This document shows positions 11,205 through 23,223 of a stretch of DNA of 64,000 bases, one piece after another. This DNA is from Balaenoptera acutorostrata (Eukaryota; Chordata; Mammalia; Artiodactyla; Balaenopteridae). Location of the stretch: contig NC_080079.1 of assembly GCF_949987535.1 (NCBI RefSeq), forward strand, positions 58,521,613 to 58,585,612, written 5' to 3'. A program made the position numbers and the translations under genes. Each line of letters starts with the position of its first letter. Positions within the stretch are counted from its first letter, which is position 1. The notes beneath the pieces were generated by a model. The model ran no database searches. It saw only the letters and a program-made list of their open reading frames with translations, and was not told where the DNA came from.

Positions 11205-11340
11205 TCCTCTAGAGCAGTACTGGCCAGCACATTCCCTGGGAGCTCGTTAGAAGTGAAACTTCTCGGGACCCCATCCAAACCTATAGACTCTTTGGAGAGT
11301 GGAGCTGAGGAATTTGGTTTAATAAATTATCCAGGTAATT
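11205..11340 (+). mobile_element. MER5A-like hAT fragment
   Basis: ctggccagcacattccctgg, gctcgttagaagtgaaac and gagctgaggaatttgg. Diverged. Confidence 0.5.
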
Positions 11341-11350
11341 AATTGCCATA

Positions 11351-11432
11351 TTGGGTTGGCCAAAAAATCTGTTTGGGTTTTTCTGTAACATCTTATGGAA
11401 AAACCCGAACGAAGTTTTTTTTGCCAACCCAA
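11351..11432. mobile_element. Mariner-like palindromic MITE (82 bp)
   Basis: The left arm ttgggttggccaaaaaatc is repeated inverted as the right arm (tttttgccaacccaa), with the inner arms gtttgggtttttctg and ggaaaaacccgaacg. TA dinucleotides flank both ends (11349-11350, 11433-11434), the Tc1/mariner target. The whole element would fold into one hairpin with a short loop around 11389-11393. Similar mariner hairpins are known in cetartiodactyls. Confidence 0.9.
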
Positions 11433-11486
11433 TACATGCTGAACTGTGTATTAGATACATTAGTATATTAGTGTATATTATAATAT

Positions 11487-11692
11487 AATTGACAGTATAT
11501 TAGAATCGCCTGGGGAGCTTTGAGACTTCCCTCCCCACCTCCTCCCTCTGCCCCAGCCCCAGCCCCAGCCCCAGCCCCAGCCAGGCTGTACTTCAGACCA
11601 AGTACATCAGAATCACTAGGGTGGAACTCAGCCATCGTAATGCTTTAGAGTTCCCTGTGTAATTCCAACGTTCAGCTGAGTCTGAGAAGCCC
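11487..11692 (+). mobile_element. MER5A-like fragment with (CCCCAG)n expansion
   Basis: attagaatcgcctggggagc at the start, a (CCCCAG)n array of about five units at 11552-11582, then cagaatcactagggtgg and tctgagaagc. The array appears to sit inside the element. Confidence 0.6.
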
Positions 11693-11867
11693 TCCACAGG
11701 CATGGTTCTTAAATCAGGAACATACCTGAATACCTGAAAAACTTAGGAAACAAGAACAAATACATGTGATCCCCCTCCCAGATCTATTGAGTCAGAGTCT
11801 CCGGTCATCATTAAGGATAGTTGCTTTAGAACAAGGACAGTACGTATTCTAGATAGATCAGTGGCTT

Positions 11868-12048
11868 TCAAACTTTGGCGTGCATCAGAATCACCTGGAG
11901 GGCTGGTTAAAACATAGGTTGCTGGGCCCCATTCCCAGTTTCTGATTCAGTGTATCTGGGTTGGGGCCTGAGGGTGTGCCTTGCTAACAAGTTCCCGAGG
12001 AACGGCTGATGCTGTTAGTCTGGGGCTACACTTTGGGGACCAGTAGTC
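11868..12048 (+). mobile_element. MER5A hAT MITE, near full length
   Basis: ctttcaaactttggcgtgc, atcagaatcacctggaggg, tttctgattcagtgtatc and gatgctgttagtctgg, then a cactttggggaccagt end. Confidence 0.8.
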
Positions 12049-13317
12049 CAGCCTAGCGTGAGGCTGACCGTGATTTCTAGTAGTGGCTGCTATGCCCGTT
12101 TCCAGGATTCTCATATTCTAGTAAACCTTACTATTTTTACCTACCAAAATATCAGTATCTTTATGGATGTAATCCCTTATTTCAGTATATTTTTGAAATT
12201 AAAATCTGAATCATTTACATCTTGAGATATACCCAGTGTATTATATTCCACCGTATAATTTCAACTTGAACAGAGGGACCCTCTTTAGAAAGACCTCTGA
12301 TCTTTCATATGTGACTCTATTCTAAGGTATTCCAAGTCCTGGGTTACTAGTGAGAATAAGGACCTTTGTTTGTGTTTATTAGTCACTCATATTTCCTCCA
12401 GAGCCAGTTTGGGTGGATATCTCTTCCTAAACTCCCTTGAATTGGGATAGAGTTGGCTCATTAAGGAAAATAGGAAGAGGATGTGTTGGAGATTTGGAAC
12501 GAAGAAGGGAGGGGAGAGATCCCAGGCCCAACTCCCATCCCTTCCCTCAAGCCTGCCCTTCTCCCTCCTCTGAGATAAGAGTCCCTCAGCTCCCTTCTCC
12601 TGGAAAGGATTCTGATAGGGCCTGACCCCTCTCCTCCCCCAGGATCATTTACTTTAACAAACCTTCTTTCCCAGTCATCCTACCTGGAGACGCTGAGATG
12701 CCCAGGCCTGGACCTGGGCCTGCTGGCCAAGGTAAGGGCAGATGATGGGTGATGAGCAGGGCTCTGTTTTTAATGAAACACACTGTATTACTAGAAACAA
12801 GTACCAAACACCAGAAAGGCACCACTTTGCTCCCATATGACAATCACTATATTCAACTTCTCTTTTCCCAGATAAGAACTGAGCAACCCACCCCACAAAG
12901 GGGACTGTTTCCTTCAGTATTTCCTGGGTGGATTGAAAAACATCCTCCCGGCCCGACCAGGGGCACAGCAAACTCTTCCCTTTTGTAAAAACTCAGTCTC
13001 ACAGTCTCCGACCTTTATATTCTCATCCAACCTCCCTCTCCACCCCTGTTTGTCTGCCTCTTTGTGAGTGTCTCGCCTCTTTTCTCCAACCACCCTACTT
13101 ACCAGCCACTCCGACCCCAATTGCAGATATATCCCATCTCCACAACTTTGGTAGTTCCCCTGTCTAGCTGTCCTCTCTAAGTATTTACCTGAACTCAACC
13201 AGTTATGATCTGGACTCTTCTAAAACTATTATCATCTGTATCTCGAATGGGCAGTCTTCTGATGTTGGCTGTGTTTTTATAAGGAATACGTACAAGTCCT
13301 GGCTCAACTAGATCAGG
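12049..13317. other. Unique intron
   Basis: No exon is recognised. C-rich at 12510-12660. The short ORFs on both strands lack domains. Confidence 0.5.
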
Positions 13318-13496
13318 AATTGGCAAGTCTGGCTCACTGCCTATTTTTGTAAATAAAGTTTTATTAAAACACAGCCACCCATTCATTTACATATTGTCTT
13401 TGGCAATGAGACAGAGACTTATGGCTCACAAAGCCTAAAAGATTTACTATCTGGCTTTTTACAGAAAGTTTGTGATCTGACCCCTGCTCTAGATCA
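13318..13496 (+). mobile_element. hAT-type MITE ('aaataaagttttatt' family)
   Basis: tttttgtaaataaagttt, aaaacacagccacccattc, tttacatattgtctttggc and tttactatctggctttt, then a ctgacccctg end. The same family occurs at 17953 (antisense), 39262 and 57372. Confidence 0.7.
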
Positions 13497-13659
13497 GCAA
13501 CTGTGTTACATATTCTTGTACATTCCTCTAAAGGTCTGCACATCCTAGCTACTAATCAGTTTTGATAAAATGAACTTTCCTCTGATATTGGTTAGAAAGG
13601 TACTAGTAATAAAACAAAATCTTATATTTGCTGTTTTATTGTTATTATGATTAGAGTTA

Positions 13660-13855
13660 CCATGTATTATGTAGCAGGTATTGCACCAAACTCTTTATAT
13701 GCTTTCTCATTTCATCCTCTTAACAGCCCTATAAGACAGAAGAACCTGGAACTGGTGGAGGTGAACTGTCTCCTTAGCTCTGACTTCTGAAAGTGATGCA
13801 GTAAGGATTTAAACTCAGGGCTTTGTGATCTTAGAGCCTACGCTTTTAATTACTA
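13660..13855 (+). mobile_element. MIR SINE
   Basis: tatgtagcaggtattgcac, catcctcttaacagccc and ggatttaaactcagggc. Confidence 0.65.
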
Positions 13856-13980
13856 CTAGGTACTCACTGTTCAGTACTAGCCCTTATACGTGAGGAGAGA
13901 TGGAAATCTTCAAAAACCCTATCAAGGAGAGAAGGCATATAAACAAAACTGGCGTATGGTAACAAGGGAACTAGGAAGAG

Positions 13981-14065
13981 GCAGTGGCCCTGAAAGCGAG
14001 CACCTCCTTAGATTTTGTTCCTTGGGCCCCTCACTCACCTTACCCTAATCTCAGCCCTAGTTTAA
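13981..14065 (+). mobile_element. Fragment related to the palindrome at 39998
   Basis: gcgagcacctccttagattt, gggcccctcactcaccttac and cctaatctcagccctag match, with divergence, one arm of the hairpin element at 39998-40162. Confidence 0.5.
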
Positions 14066-14097
14066 GGAACCCTATTATGTTGTTATTATCTTTTTCA

Positions 14098-14195
14098 CTT
14101 ATTCTTTCACTCAACAAACCTTAAAACAACTGTAATATGTTAGTTGCTGTGCTGGGCTTGGAGTTTAAACTGTGAATAAGATGTCTTTCCCCCAT
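14098..14195 (+). mobile_element. L2 remnant
   Basis: cttattctttcactcaac followed by tgttagttgctgtgctggg. Confidence 0.55.
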
Positions 14196-14382
14196 GATGG
14201 GAAAGACAAGTCTACAAACCCCAGGCTGTAAACCCAAATGTTTACAGAGACAGGAAGATGACAAATGAGTGAAGCCTGACAGGGAAGGCTGTCTGGCTGG
14301 GTAGTGAATACTCCTCTTAAAAGCATAGCCGTTGATCACCTTTGGCTGATTCTTGCCATATTGACACCTTCTCAATGTCCAG

Positions 14383-14506
14383 TGGCAACTTCTCCCCCTC
14401 CCTCTCCCCGTCTGCCCTCTGTCCTTCCCCCCACTCTCTCTCCTGCATCTTCTCCTCACCCTCCTCTTCCTGCCCCTCCCCCCCATTCCCCCTCCTCCTC
14501 CTCCAG
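14383..14506. repeat. Pyrimidine tract ending in CAG
   Basis: About 124 bp, more than 90% C or T, with blocks such as ccctccctctcccc and cctcctcctcctccag. It resembles an oversized polypyrimidine tract with AG at 14505-14506, but the following sequence has no protein match I recognise. Confidence 0.85.
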
Positions 14507-15229
14507 ATCAATTATTTTTGGCTACAGTGACTTGCCTTTTAGAAACTGATGTAGGCTATTTCTCTGCCAGGGACACAGGAAATTCTGGTGTCTTCTCTAT
14601 AGAATATGGTCTTCTTAGACTGTTTTCCCTCTTACTACATCTATTGTCTGGTATCATTACAAAGCCTATGACTTGGCATCTGTTGACAACACTGAAGTGG
14701 TTACAGCAGATTAACAACTAAATATTCTTAACATGGTAGGTGAATATTTTAGGCAACTTAAGACACTGTAACTTGACTTTGCAAACCAAGTCAGAAATCC
14801 TTTCCCAAATGTTATGGCCACTGGAGCAAAGTGCACATTGTCTGAGGCCCTCTTATGCTGATTTTTCATTTTTAAAATTTATTTTAGGCGATATGCCTTT
14901 GCTTCCCTCCCGTTAGTCAAAGCACTTCTAGTCTGGTGGAGAGGAAGGGCCAGGCTCGATTGCAAGCACAAAGGGACCTATGAGAAACACAGAATTCTGT
15001 GTTTTACCTGCATTTACCTGCCCCCCGGTGTCTGTCCTCTTCCAGTAACTCAGAGGCTCTCCCCAGCCCCTCGCTTCAGCACCCTTGCGTTTTCCAGGCC
15101 ACTGTTCTGCAAAGATTTGCTGTGTAGTGCTGCCACCTAGTGAGAGAAAGTAGGAATGGACACCATAAGAGCTGCTGTCCTCAGAATTCGCTCTTCTTGA
15201 ATCCTGGTTAATTAACCTCAGCTGAAATT
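14507..15229. other. Unique intron
   Basis: Nothing is recognised. The open frame 14518-14721 follows the pyrimidine tract but has no recognisable domain. Confidence 0.5.
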
Positions 15230-15238
15230 AGGTCTAAG

Positions 15239-15603
15239 GTGTTTTTTCTTTTTTAATAATTTATTTATTTATTTAGTTTGGGCTGTGTTGGGTCTTCGTT
15301 GCTGCGCGCGGGCTTTCTCTAGTTGTGGCGAGCGGGGGGGCTACTCTTCGTTGCAGTGCACGGGCTCCTCATTGCAGTGGCTTCTCTTGTTGCGGAGCAT
15401 GGGCTCTAGGCACGCGGGCTTCAGTAGTTGCGGCTCGTGGGCTCAGTAGTTGTGGCTCACGGGCTCTAGAGTGCAGGCTCAGTAGTTGTGGCGCACGGGC
15501 TTAGTTGTTCCACGACACGTGGGATCTTCCCGGACCAGGGTTCAAACCCATGTCCCCTGCATTGGCAGGCAGATTCTTAACCACTGCACCACCAGGGAAG
15601 CCC
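15239..15603 (-). mobile_element. CHR-2-type SINE
   Basis: Antisense, with a (TTTA)n tail, gggctgtgttgggtcttcg and an accaccagggaagccc end. The target-site duplication aggtctaag lies at 15230-15238 and 15604-15612. The middle contains repeated agtagttgtggc modules, so this copy is longer than the copy at 29526. Confidence 0.96.
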
Positions 15604-15612
15604 AGGTCTAAG

Positions 15613-17439
15613 TTTTTGATGCTGAGAAGATAACCCATCCCTCAAAGGGTCCCCAGACTATGTTTAGAAGCCTGAAAAAGATGACTGTCAGTCCAATAGC
15701 TAGGATTTTGAGAAGGAGGCATATGTATTCAGGCTAAACGTGTGCTGAAACCACTCCCCTAACAAAACCAAATCTCAGCGGGCATCCAACACAGGTCTAG
15801 GAGAGGAATTCTAGCCTGAATCCAGAGTGAAGGTGTTACCTGTTTCATTAAAGTGAAGGACCATCTTCAATTGTTTACATAATCTTTTTAAGCCCAGGAG
15901 GATATTTTCCTCCCGTCTTTTGACTGAATTGGTTTTGGATTTGAAAGAAATATTGAAGTGATCAGTCACTTTCCTTTTCACACATCAAGCTGTCAGCTTA
16001 CAAAAATGAAAGAATTCACAGATTCTGAATAGACATGTTTGTCAAACCTAAACAGAAATAGGAACTTTATTAATAAACTTGAGTGTAGTCAAAATACATA
16101 TACCTCAATATAGCAGCACCTATATATGAAACAGAACTGTGATGCTGAAATGAGATGCCTCTGTGTTAGTAGTAGTATTTTACTGTTTCCTCCTGGGAGG
16201 CGAGTTAGCAGAATATTACCATTGATTACCATTGGGTGGGTTTCAAAGGTCATTTCTGTAGAAGGTAATAGAGCTTTTCATATAATATGCTTTCAGTCCC
16301 CTAGTAGATGCAGAATAATATGAAAAGAGGCCGAAAAAAGTTGTGAATATTTTTTATCCTGAATTGTATCAACTCATTTTAGGGAAGAGAAAGCCTGTTT
16401 ATTTTTCCTGTTATGATATTTCTGTCATTTCCTTTGACTCTCTGGCTGGATTTCATCTCAGCAAAGTTGAAATATATATATATTTTAGATGGGGAAAAAA
16501 AAAAGAGGGGAAGAGACCAGAAGAGGAGTGAGAGCTACAATAGAAGGAAAAACAGAATTCTGGATGCCCTCTTGCCATATGGAAAGTTTAGAGATTTCAA
16601 GGAGGAAACACATTCGAGCAGTTGGCTGTGTTATTCCAGGGATAACAGGAATCCTGGAAGCATTTGTGGTTGGTGAAGGGACACTTCAGTTATCTGACTC
16701 TGGCTGCTAGAATGAGGCAGTTAACAGGGCAAGAAAAACAAATACCCATGCGTACAGATCTCCTTTTGTCCAAATTGCTTCCACTGGGTATAGGTAGCAA
16801 AGGAAAACAACTGCTTCCGGAGGGGAAAGAGCTACTGAGTCATCCTGGAATTAGGTTTCCAGAGCCCTACAGGTTCCAGGATCTTCAAAAATGATCAGTA
16901 GCGTGTGTGTGTGTGTGTCCAGGAGGACGGGGCGGGGGTGGTTTGTGTGTGTTTTAAAATAGCCAACCCATGTTGAAGTCGCAATCTGAAAATGTGTGTG
17001 GAGAGAAAATCTTCGTGATTCTTAGCTCTAATGGGCCAATTTATGAAGCCAGTGTTCTCTCTCTTCTCTGCTGGTGTGTGTGCAGCCTGGCCACCCTTTA
17101 TGCCAAAGACCTTGAGCAGACCTTGGCTGAAACCCCAAGGTATACTCCCTGTTCTCTGTCAGCAGCGATCTGTGGAACGGATTGGTGTGGGCTGCGTTGC
17201 CTTGGGCAGAGTTCATGTGTCATTCAGGAGGCGATGCATCAGGCCACAGAGGCAGAAGGAGGCTGCCTTATGTCCAAGGAAATGAGTGAATCAGAAAGCC
17301 GGATGGGGGCCACCTCTAAGGACGTGAGGAATCGCAGAGAGCAAAACTGGAAGGACTTGGGAACAATGTGTCCTTTATTGTACTTACGAGAAAACGGGGG
17401 CCCAGGGATGCCAAGGAATTGGCCCACATTTCTTCTACT
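15613..17439. other. Unique intron
   Basis: No exon is recognised. The longest frame, 16970-17449 (+, 159 codons), has no domain features and no clear splice context. A (GT)n run lies at 16901-16918. Confidence 0.5.
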
Positions 17440-17540
17440 AATTAATTAATTCTTCCATGTATTCCACACTGATGCCTGAGTGCCTCTCGGGCCAGGCTTT
17501 GTTCTCAGACCCGGGGTTATGAAGTGGGCAGGTGTCACAC
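17440..17540 (+). mobile_element. L2 remnant
   Basis: An attaattaattcttcc lead, then ccacactgatgcctgag and gccaggctttgttctcag. Confidence 0.45.
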
Positions 17541-17952
17541 AGGGAACAGAAGCTTGTCACAAGTCAGTCTAAAAGCGAAACCTGATTGAGAGCCAAGAGT
17601 CTAGGGACGGAAAAAGGGGGAAAGGAGAAAAAGAGATCTACCTTGGTGCTGTACAGTTTGGGCACTGATTTGACAATCTTTAATAATGATAATAACTGTC
17701 AGTGTATAATGGGAGGTTAGCCCACGTAACATTTCTTAGCACCCACCAGACTCGTCATTGCAGTGGTACTTATAAGATTATTTTTGAGTCTCCTTCTCCT
17801 GCTCTGGACCCCGACTTTGAGTCCCACCATGCAGGTACCTTTCTTGGCTCTATGTTTTACCCCCAGAACCTGCCAGAACACTTGACATATGGTAAATATC
17901 CATTGAGTGAATGATAAAATGACAAGGGTGCCCAAGTTCCATTCTATAAGAT

Positions 17953-18290
17953 AAGGCTCAGCAAACTTCTATAAAGAGCCAGATAGTAAATGTTTTAGGC
18001 TTTGGGGGGCCAGGTGGTCTCTGTCACAATTATTCAGCTCTGCCTTTGTAGCAGGAAAGCTGCCATAGACAATACGTGAAAGAATGGGCATGGCTATATC
18101 CCACCAAAACTTTGAGGACACTGAAATTTTAATTTCATCCAATTTCATGTCCATGAAATATTATTGTACTAATATTTTTGAACTATTTAAAAATGTAAAA
18201 AAAAAAAATTCTTGGCTTGCAGGTTGTATGGCAAGAGGTGAAAGGTCAGATTTGGCCCACAGGCTACAGCTTACCATCTGCTGCTATAGG
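17953..18290 (-). mobile_element. hAT-type MITE, long antisense copy
   Basis: cagcaaacttctataaagag, gccagatagtaaatgttt, gccatagacaatacgtg and a gatttggcccacaggct end. Same family as 13318 but with an extra AT-rich internal segment (18120-18215). Confidence 0.75.
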
Positions 18291-18334
18291 AGTAGCTTAA
18301 TGGTTAGAGTAAAGGTTTTATGAGATTTTTAATT

Positions 18335-18500
18335 GATTGACTGGCTCATCCATTCAAGCATTTACTGAGGACATGCTCTGTGCCAGGCTCTGTATCAGGC
18401 AATGGACATACAACAGAAATAGGACACGGTGTCTGTCTTCAAATGGTTTAATATCTAATTGAAGAAGATACATGTAAAAATAAAAGTGTAATAAACATAT
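18335..18500 (+). mobile_element. L2 3' fragment
   Basis: caagcatttactgaggacat, ctgtgccaggctctgtatc and aaatggtttaatatctaat. Confidence 0.75.
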
Positions 18501-19802
18501 ATAGTGAAGTGACCTAAGCTTGGCCCAGGGAAGGAGTGGTCAGTTGTATCCCATTCACAGAGGTGGTGTTGTTTGCACCACCAGGGTCTGAATGATGCCC
18601 AGGAATAGACAGGGAAGGAGCCACGTGAGGAAAGGTTCCGAAGCGGTTTCTTTTATGGGGCCTGAATCCCTCTCCTGCAGGTAGGTGTGATGACAAGGCC
18701 CTGGAATGGCAGCCCTGGGAGGCAGGGGCCGTATCGGCCAGGACTTGGAGTCACGTGGGAGGGAGTTTGCAGTATGCATGTCTGATCTTGGAATTGTCTC
18801 TCTGAAAATCTTTTAGAATCCAGAAGTCTACAGGAAAGCGTGTGGAGAACACCCTGTGGGGAGAAATCAGGAGGGAAGTAGTTTGGAGATGGGGGACTAC
18901 TTGAGACTACCCAGAATCTAAGGGAGAAGTCATAAGGGCCTGTGTTCATTAATGCAGAAGCAGGAGTTATGGAGAGGTTGAGGGGATCAAGAGAAAGATT
19001 AAGGAGAAAGACCCTAATAGGCCTTGTGGCTGATGGATGTGTGGAGGATGAGGGGGGTAGGAAAAATCTAGAATGATTGGTTTGGGTTTGGATGTCTCCC
19101 CATGAATGGTACCATCACCCACCCACAGAAGATAGTGAAGGGCGGCATGTTTTAGGAGAGGGTAATTGGATCTCTCGTGCTTCCTTCTTTGGTGAATTTT
19201 TAAAGAGTTCTCCTCATAAGGTTTAATTCCTGTATCTGTCAAACAGGAATAATTATTTCTGTACTTCTCTGGGGAAACAGAATTGGAATGACTGGCCTCT
19301 CTCGGCAGTCAGAATGATGATTAGTTATCAGTATAAAGACAAGATCATTATCTTCAGCAGGTCAGATCTTTGAAGGAGGAGTCATGACAGTGTAGTAAAT
19401 GAGAACCACACTGCCCATTTCATTAATGTATGTGAGGCGCTCTAAAATTAATTGGGGATTTCCAGCCTACACCTTTCAAATGTCACAGGCATCTTTCCAA
19501 CATTCCCTATTTACAGATTGGAAAATCAATGTAGATGGAGTGATTTCCCCACTGCCTCTAAGTCAGTTTGCCTGTCTAGCACTCAAAAGCTTTCTGTGCG
19601 TTCCCTCTCTCTTTGCCCATTGGAGAGTGCCAGTGGATTTTTATTTTTACTTTCCGTGTAAGTTCCACGAATGCCATGTTAAGAACCATTGTTTTAAAAG
19701 TTTCCAGATACTTCTCATCTACGTAGAGACCAAAAATTCACCTTTGCCGGTGACTTTTATTCTTTACTTTTCTTCGTTTTTCATTTTTTCTTACACTTCA
19801 TT
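18501..19802. other. Unique intron
   Basis: No family or exon is recognised. The frame 19399-19815 (+, 138 codons) runs into the L1 tail at 19803 and has no domain signature. Confidence 0.5.
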
Positions 19803-20147
19803 TTATTTTTTTTAATTGAAGTATAATTGATTTACAATGTTGTGTTAGTTTCAGGTATACAGCAAAGTGATTCAGTTATACATATATATTCTTTCTCAGA
19901 TTCTTTTCCCTTATAGGTTATTATGAGATATTGAGTATAGTTCCCTGTCCTATAAGTAGGTCCTTGTTGGTTGTCTATTTTATATATAGTAGTGTGTATA
20001 TGTTAATCCCAAACTCCTAATTTATCCCTAGCCCTCCCCCCTTCTCCTTTGGTAACCATTTCTTTTCTATGTCTGCGTGTCTATTTCTGTTTTATAAATA
20101 TGTTCATTTGTAGCTTTTTTTTTTTAGATTCCACATATTAGCAGTAT
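19803..20147 (-). mobile_element. 5'-truncated L1 3' end
   Basis: Antisense L1 3'UTR: a T-rich start, aattgaagtataattg, agcaaagtgattcagttat, gtagtgtgtatatgtt and a final ttagattccacatatt near the ORF2 stop. Target-site duplications are not clear. Confidence 0.85.
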
Positions 20148-21020
20148 CATTTGTCTTTCTCTGTGATTTTTAGATAATTTCGTTAGAGATTAAAAAAGAT
20201 TTAAGAAGAAACATTCCTAGTTCCTCTCAGTTGGCTTGGGTCTTCCCAGTCTCCATCTTGATCAAAACTAGAGGCAAAGATATTATCTCTACATTGTAGT
20301 CAGAAAACAATAAAAGTCCCTGTCTGTTTTATTTCCTGACAATGGAAAGTGGTCCAGGAAAACATTAGTAATGATACAAGTAACATAAGGTTGGATTCTA
20401 AAAGGTTTTGCATAATACTTTTCTTGTCTGTCTGTTTCTGGCCAGTCTTAATTAAATAATCTGTTATACTCCAGCTAATGGTTTATTTCTCTATCACCAA
20501 CAATTTTGAAATCTTTCAAAATACTTTTGGGGATTCCAGAGCAAATGGCCTTAAACACCAACTTAATTGTCTGAGAGATTTTATTTGCTTATTAGAACTG
20601 TTGGGGCCATAGCATTATCTGCATGGGGGAGTAATTCCCCTGCTGCAGTCACTTTTACTGTTCCTTGCTCCTAGGATTATAGTTCTTTTTATATAAAAGG
20701 ATGCTTGGAATGGGGCCACTCAGAGTACCAATTTTGGGTGTTTTTAACTGGGCCCAAAGTAATAACAATTTGAGTAGACTCAGAGTACCTCTTGGAGCCT
20801 GGGAAAGGCAGAGAGAGAAAAGAGCAGGATTTGGGGATGTAATTCGAGATTAATACGTGATTCAACAGATAATGTATTGATCGTAGCTCTGCGCTTGCCT
20901 TGCATGGGATGCTGTGAAACATAAGACACAATATCAGCCTAGAGTAGCTTATTCCTGTTATGGATGTGGGAATTCAAAATACCCGTCTACAACAGGAGCG
21001 TGAAGTCTTTGATGAGTGTG
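20148..21020. other. Unique intron
   Basis: Nothing is recognised. Confidence 0.5.
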
Positions 21021-21235
21021 ATATATATATAACAATATATATAACAGATGAATATATATTAAATATAGTTTAATACATAAATACATTTATGTAAAATGTA
21101 TATAAGTATAGCTTTATATTTACACATAAATATGTAAATGGGTAAAATTTACACATAAATATGTAAATGGGTAAATTTTACATATAAACATGTAAATATA
21201 AATAGGTAAATAGAACAGGAATGCATAAACATTTA
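21021..21235. repeat. AT-rich tandem repeat (~30 bp unit)
   Basis: An atatatat lead (21020-21060) is followed by units of acacataaatatgtaaatg plus ggtaaa, repeated from 21120 and 21150 with a diverged third copy to about 21215. Confidence 0.8.
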
Positions 21236-22004
21236 AATAATAACACTGAAGAGTAACCATGAAAAGATGTGCATTGTACACGCAGATGCACTTTTTACTT
21301 TGGATAGAATTCACACGTTACCCATGCGTTGATTACATGAGACACGCACATATCTGTACACACACGTAATTGAGTTCAACCTAGGAGCAGAGTAATTGAA
21401 TGATAGAACCTCATGTGCCTGACTTTCTCAGATCAGGTATCTTGTTGGCACAAGGCAGTAACTAATATTAAAACCAGTGGCATATACCAGTAGTTCCAAA
21501 TGGAAAATCCTCCCTTGTCCTGCTCACCTTGCCCTGAGTGAATGAATACAGCATCAGCAAAACAGTTCTTATTTATTTCCCTACCCCACATCTGCCCTTG
21601 AAGGCTATCACATGGGCGAGGAATGGCGAACAGGCAGACAATGTTTCCATCATCAGGCGGCGCCAGCCAAGCCCGTGACTGACCTTACCGAGTGGATGGA
21701 AGAGCCTTGGAGAGACTGCGCCTCCTAGAAAAATAGGCTTGTAAGTCAAGAGCAGGGTGTCAGCTCCCTGTGGAATTTCATGGCGAGAGTGAAAGCAGAC
21801 CTAAATTTTGAGCTGTTGAGTCTCCTGCTTGAACATTCAATTCTTAGCTTGAAAGAAATCTCAGTGCCAAAGGGGAGTATCCATAGGAGTGGAGTGGCCT
21901 CCATGACAAACAGAAACTGTGGTGTATCAGGATGGCTTGAGTTTACGTGTATTTGTAAGACACACAGCATTTCTACAGCTCTTCTACTGCATGAAAGCAT
22001 TTTG
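21236..22004. other. Unique intron
   Basis: No family is recognised. The minus-strand frame 21746-22168 (140 codons) partly overlaps a MIR and has no domain features. Confidence 0.5.
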
Positions 22005-22165
22005 TGAATGCTATTGTATTTAATCAACTCTGTGAGTAGGGCTTCTTTTTCTCCCCGGTTTGGCAAGCGTGGGTAAAGATGTTCCGAGAGGCCTGTGATT
22101 GGTCCCATATCCCACACCTGGAAGGTGGCATGGCCAGGGCTAGAATTAAGGGTCTTTTTACCAGT
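22005..22165 (+). mobile_element. MIR SINE fragment
   Basis: tttaatcaactctgtgagtag, tgattggtcccatatccc and tggccagggctagaatt. Confidence 0.55.
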
Positions 22166-22699
22166 CACATTACCACTCTGATATGAGAGCTATAGCGAGG
22201 CTCTGCCTTCTCAGTGCTGACTAGTTTAAGTGTATGTTCAGATGAGGTGAATTATTATCTGGTTTGGGAACCACATGTATGTGAGAGTTGAAAGCAGAGA
22301 GCTGTGCCTATTCCATGGGACTTGCTGGGGAAATGGGACTTAATCTGAGCCTTAAAGCATAGGTGGGGTTTGACTCAGTGGAGTGAAGAGGAGAGGGTGT
22401 TCCAGACGAGAGAAAAAGGTAAGCGGAAGGAGGAATTTGCATGCTGCTTTGGGGAGCCAGTAAGGAGACTAGTTTGGATGTATCTGAGTGTTTGTGCGGG
22501 GGTGGGGTAGCTGATGGATCTGCACTGGTGGTGAACGTAACTCGAATGGGTTCACCCCCTAAACGGCAGGCTGTTGGAAGCCCCCTTTGGGGAAGATCAG
22601 GGCACTGGAGGAGAGCCTTGCCTGTCACTCGGTTAAGCTCCTTCCCTTTGGCTCCCTCCTACAGATGCACAGTAGATGGAACTCATCCAGTTACCCATC

Positions 22700-22795
22700 T
22701 ACCCACTCCTTCATTTCATGTCATTTTGTTGCATTCAGCACACATTTATTGTGTACCTGCTCTGCGCCAGGCACCATGTTAAATCTTAGTGAAGT
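22700..22795 (+). mobile_element. L2 remnant
   Basis: cacatttattgtgtacctgc then tctgcgccaggcaccatg. Confidence 0.65.
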
Positions 22796-23107
22796 TACTA
22801 AAAGGAACCCTCAATATTTAGTGAATTAATACATGAATGAAAGAACAAAAGAAACGGGATAGTAATTTAAGAAGAAAGAGAGAAGGCAGTGATATAGTAG
22901 AAGAAAAGAAAGAAAGGAGGAGATGGTGATACTGGACTATTTTTTTCCTAATACAAAAGCAAGAAATGCGGTGGCTTTTCATAACTGGCCTAGAATGCCA
23001 TCTTGGGGGCTTAGGAAAAAATCAAAATGTATTAGAGCTCTCTTTAGACATTGGACAGCTTATGGCAGCATCTAAAATTGCTGGTAAAATTATGACCTTG
23101 TAATTCA
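22796..23107. other. Unique intron
   Basis: A-rich and GAAA-rich around 22850-22930. Nothing else is recognised. Confidence 0.5.
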
Positions 23108-23223
23108 TAATATGTATTATATATTACATATTATGTACTATATATTATGTATTATTATGTAATACATATGTTATGTAATATATTATGTATTATTATGTAT
23201 TACATAATATGTGTAATATATTC
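23108..23223. repeat. AT palindromic repeat
   Basis: Repeated units of tattatgtattac and ataatatgtattata, many self-complementary. More than 85% A+T over about 115 bp. Confidence 0.85.

Noticed and set aside
16970..17449. 159-codon + strand frame as a gene.
   Set aside because: No domain, no clear splice sites, overlapping frames on both strands; probably chance.
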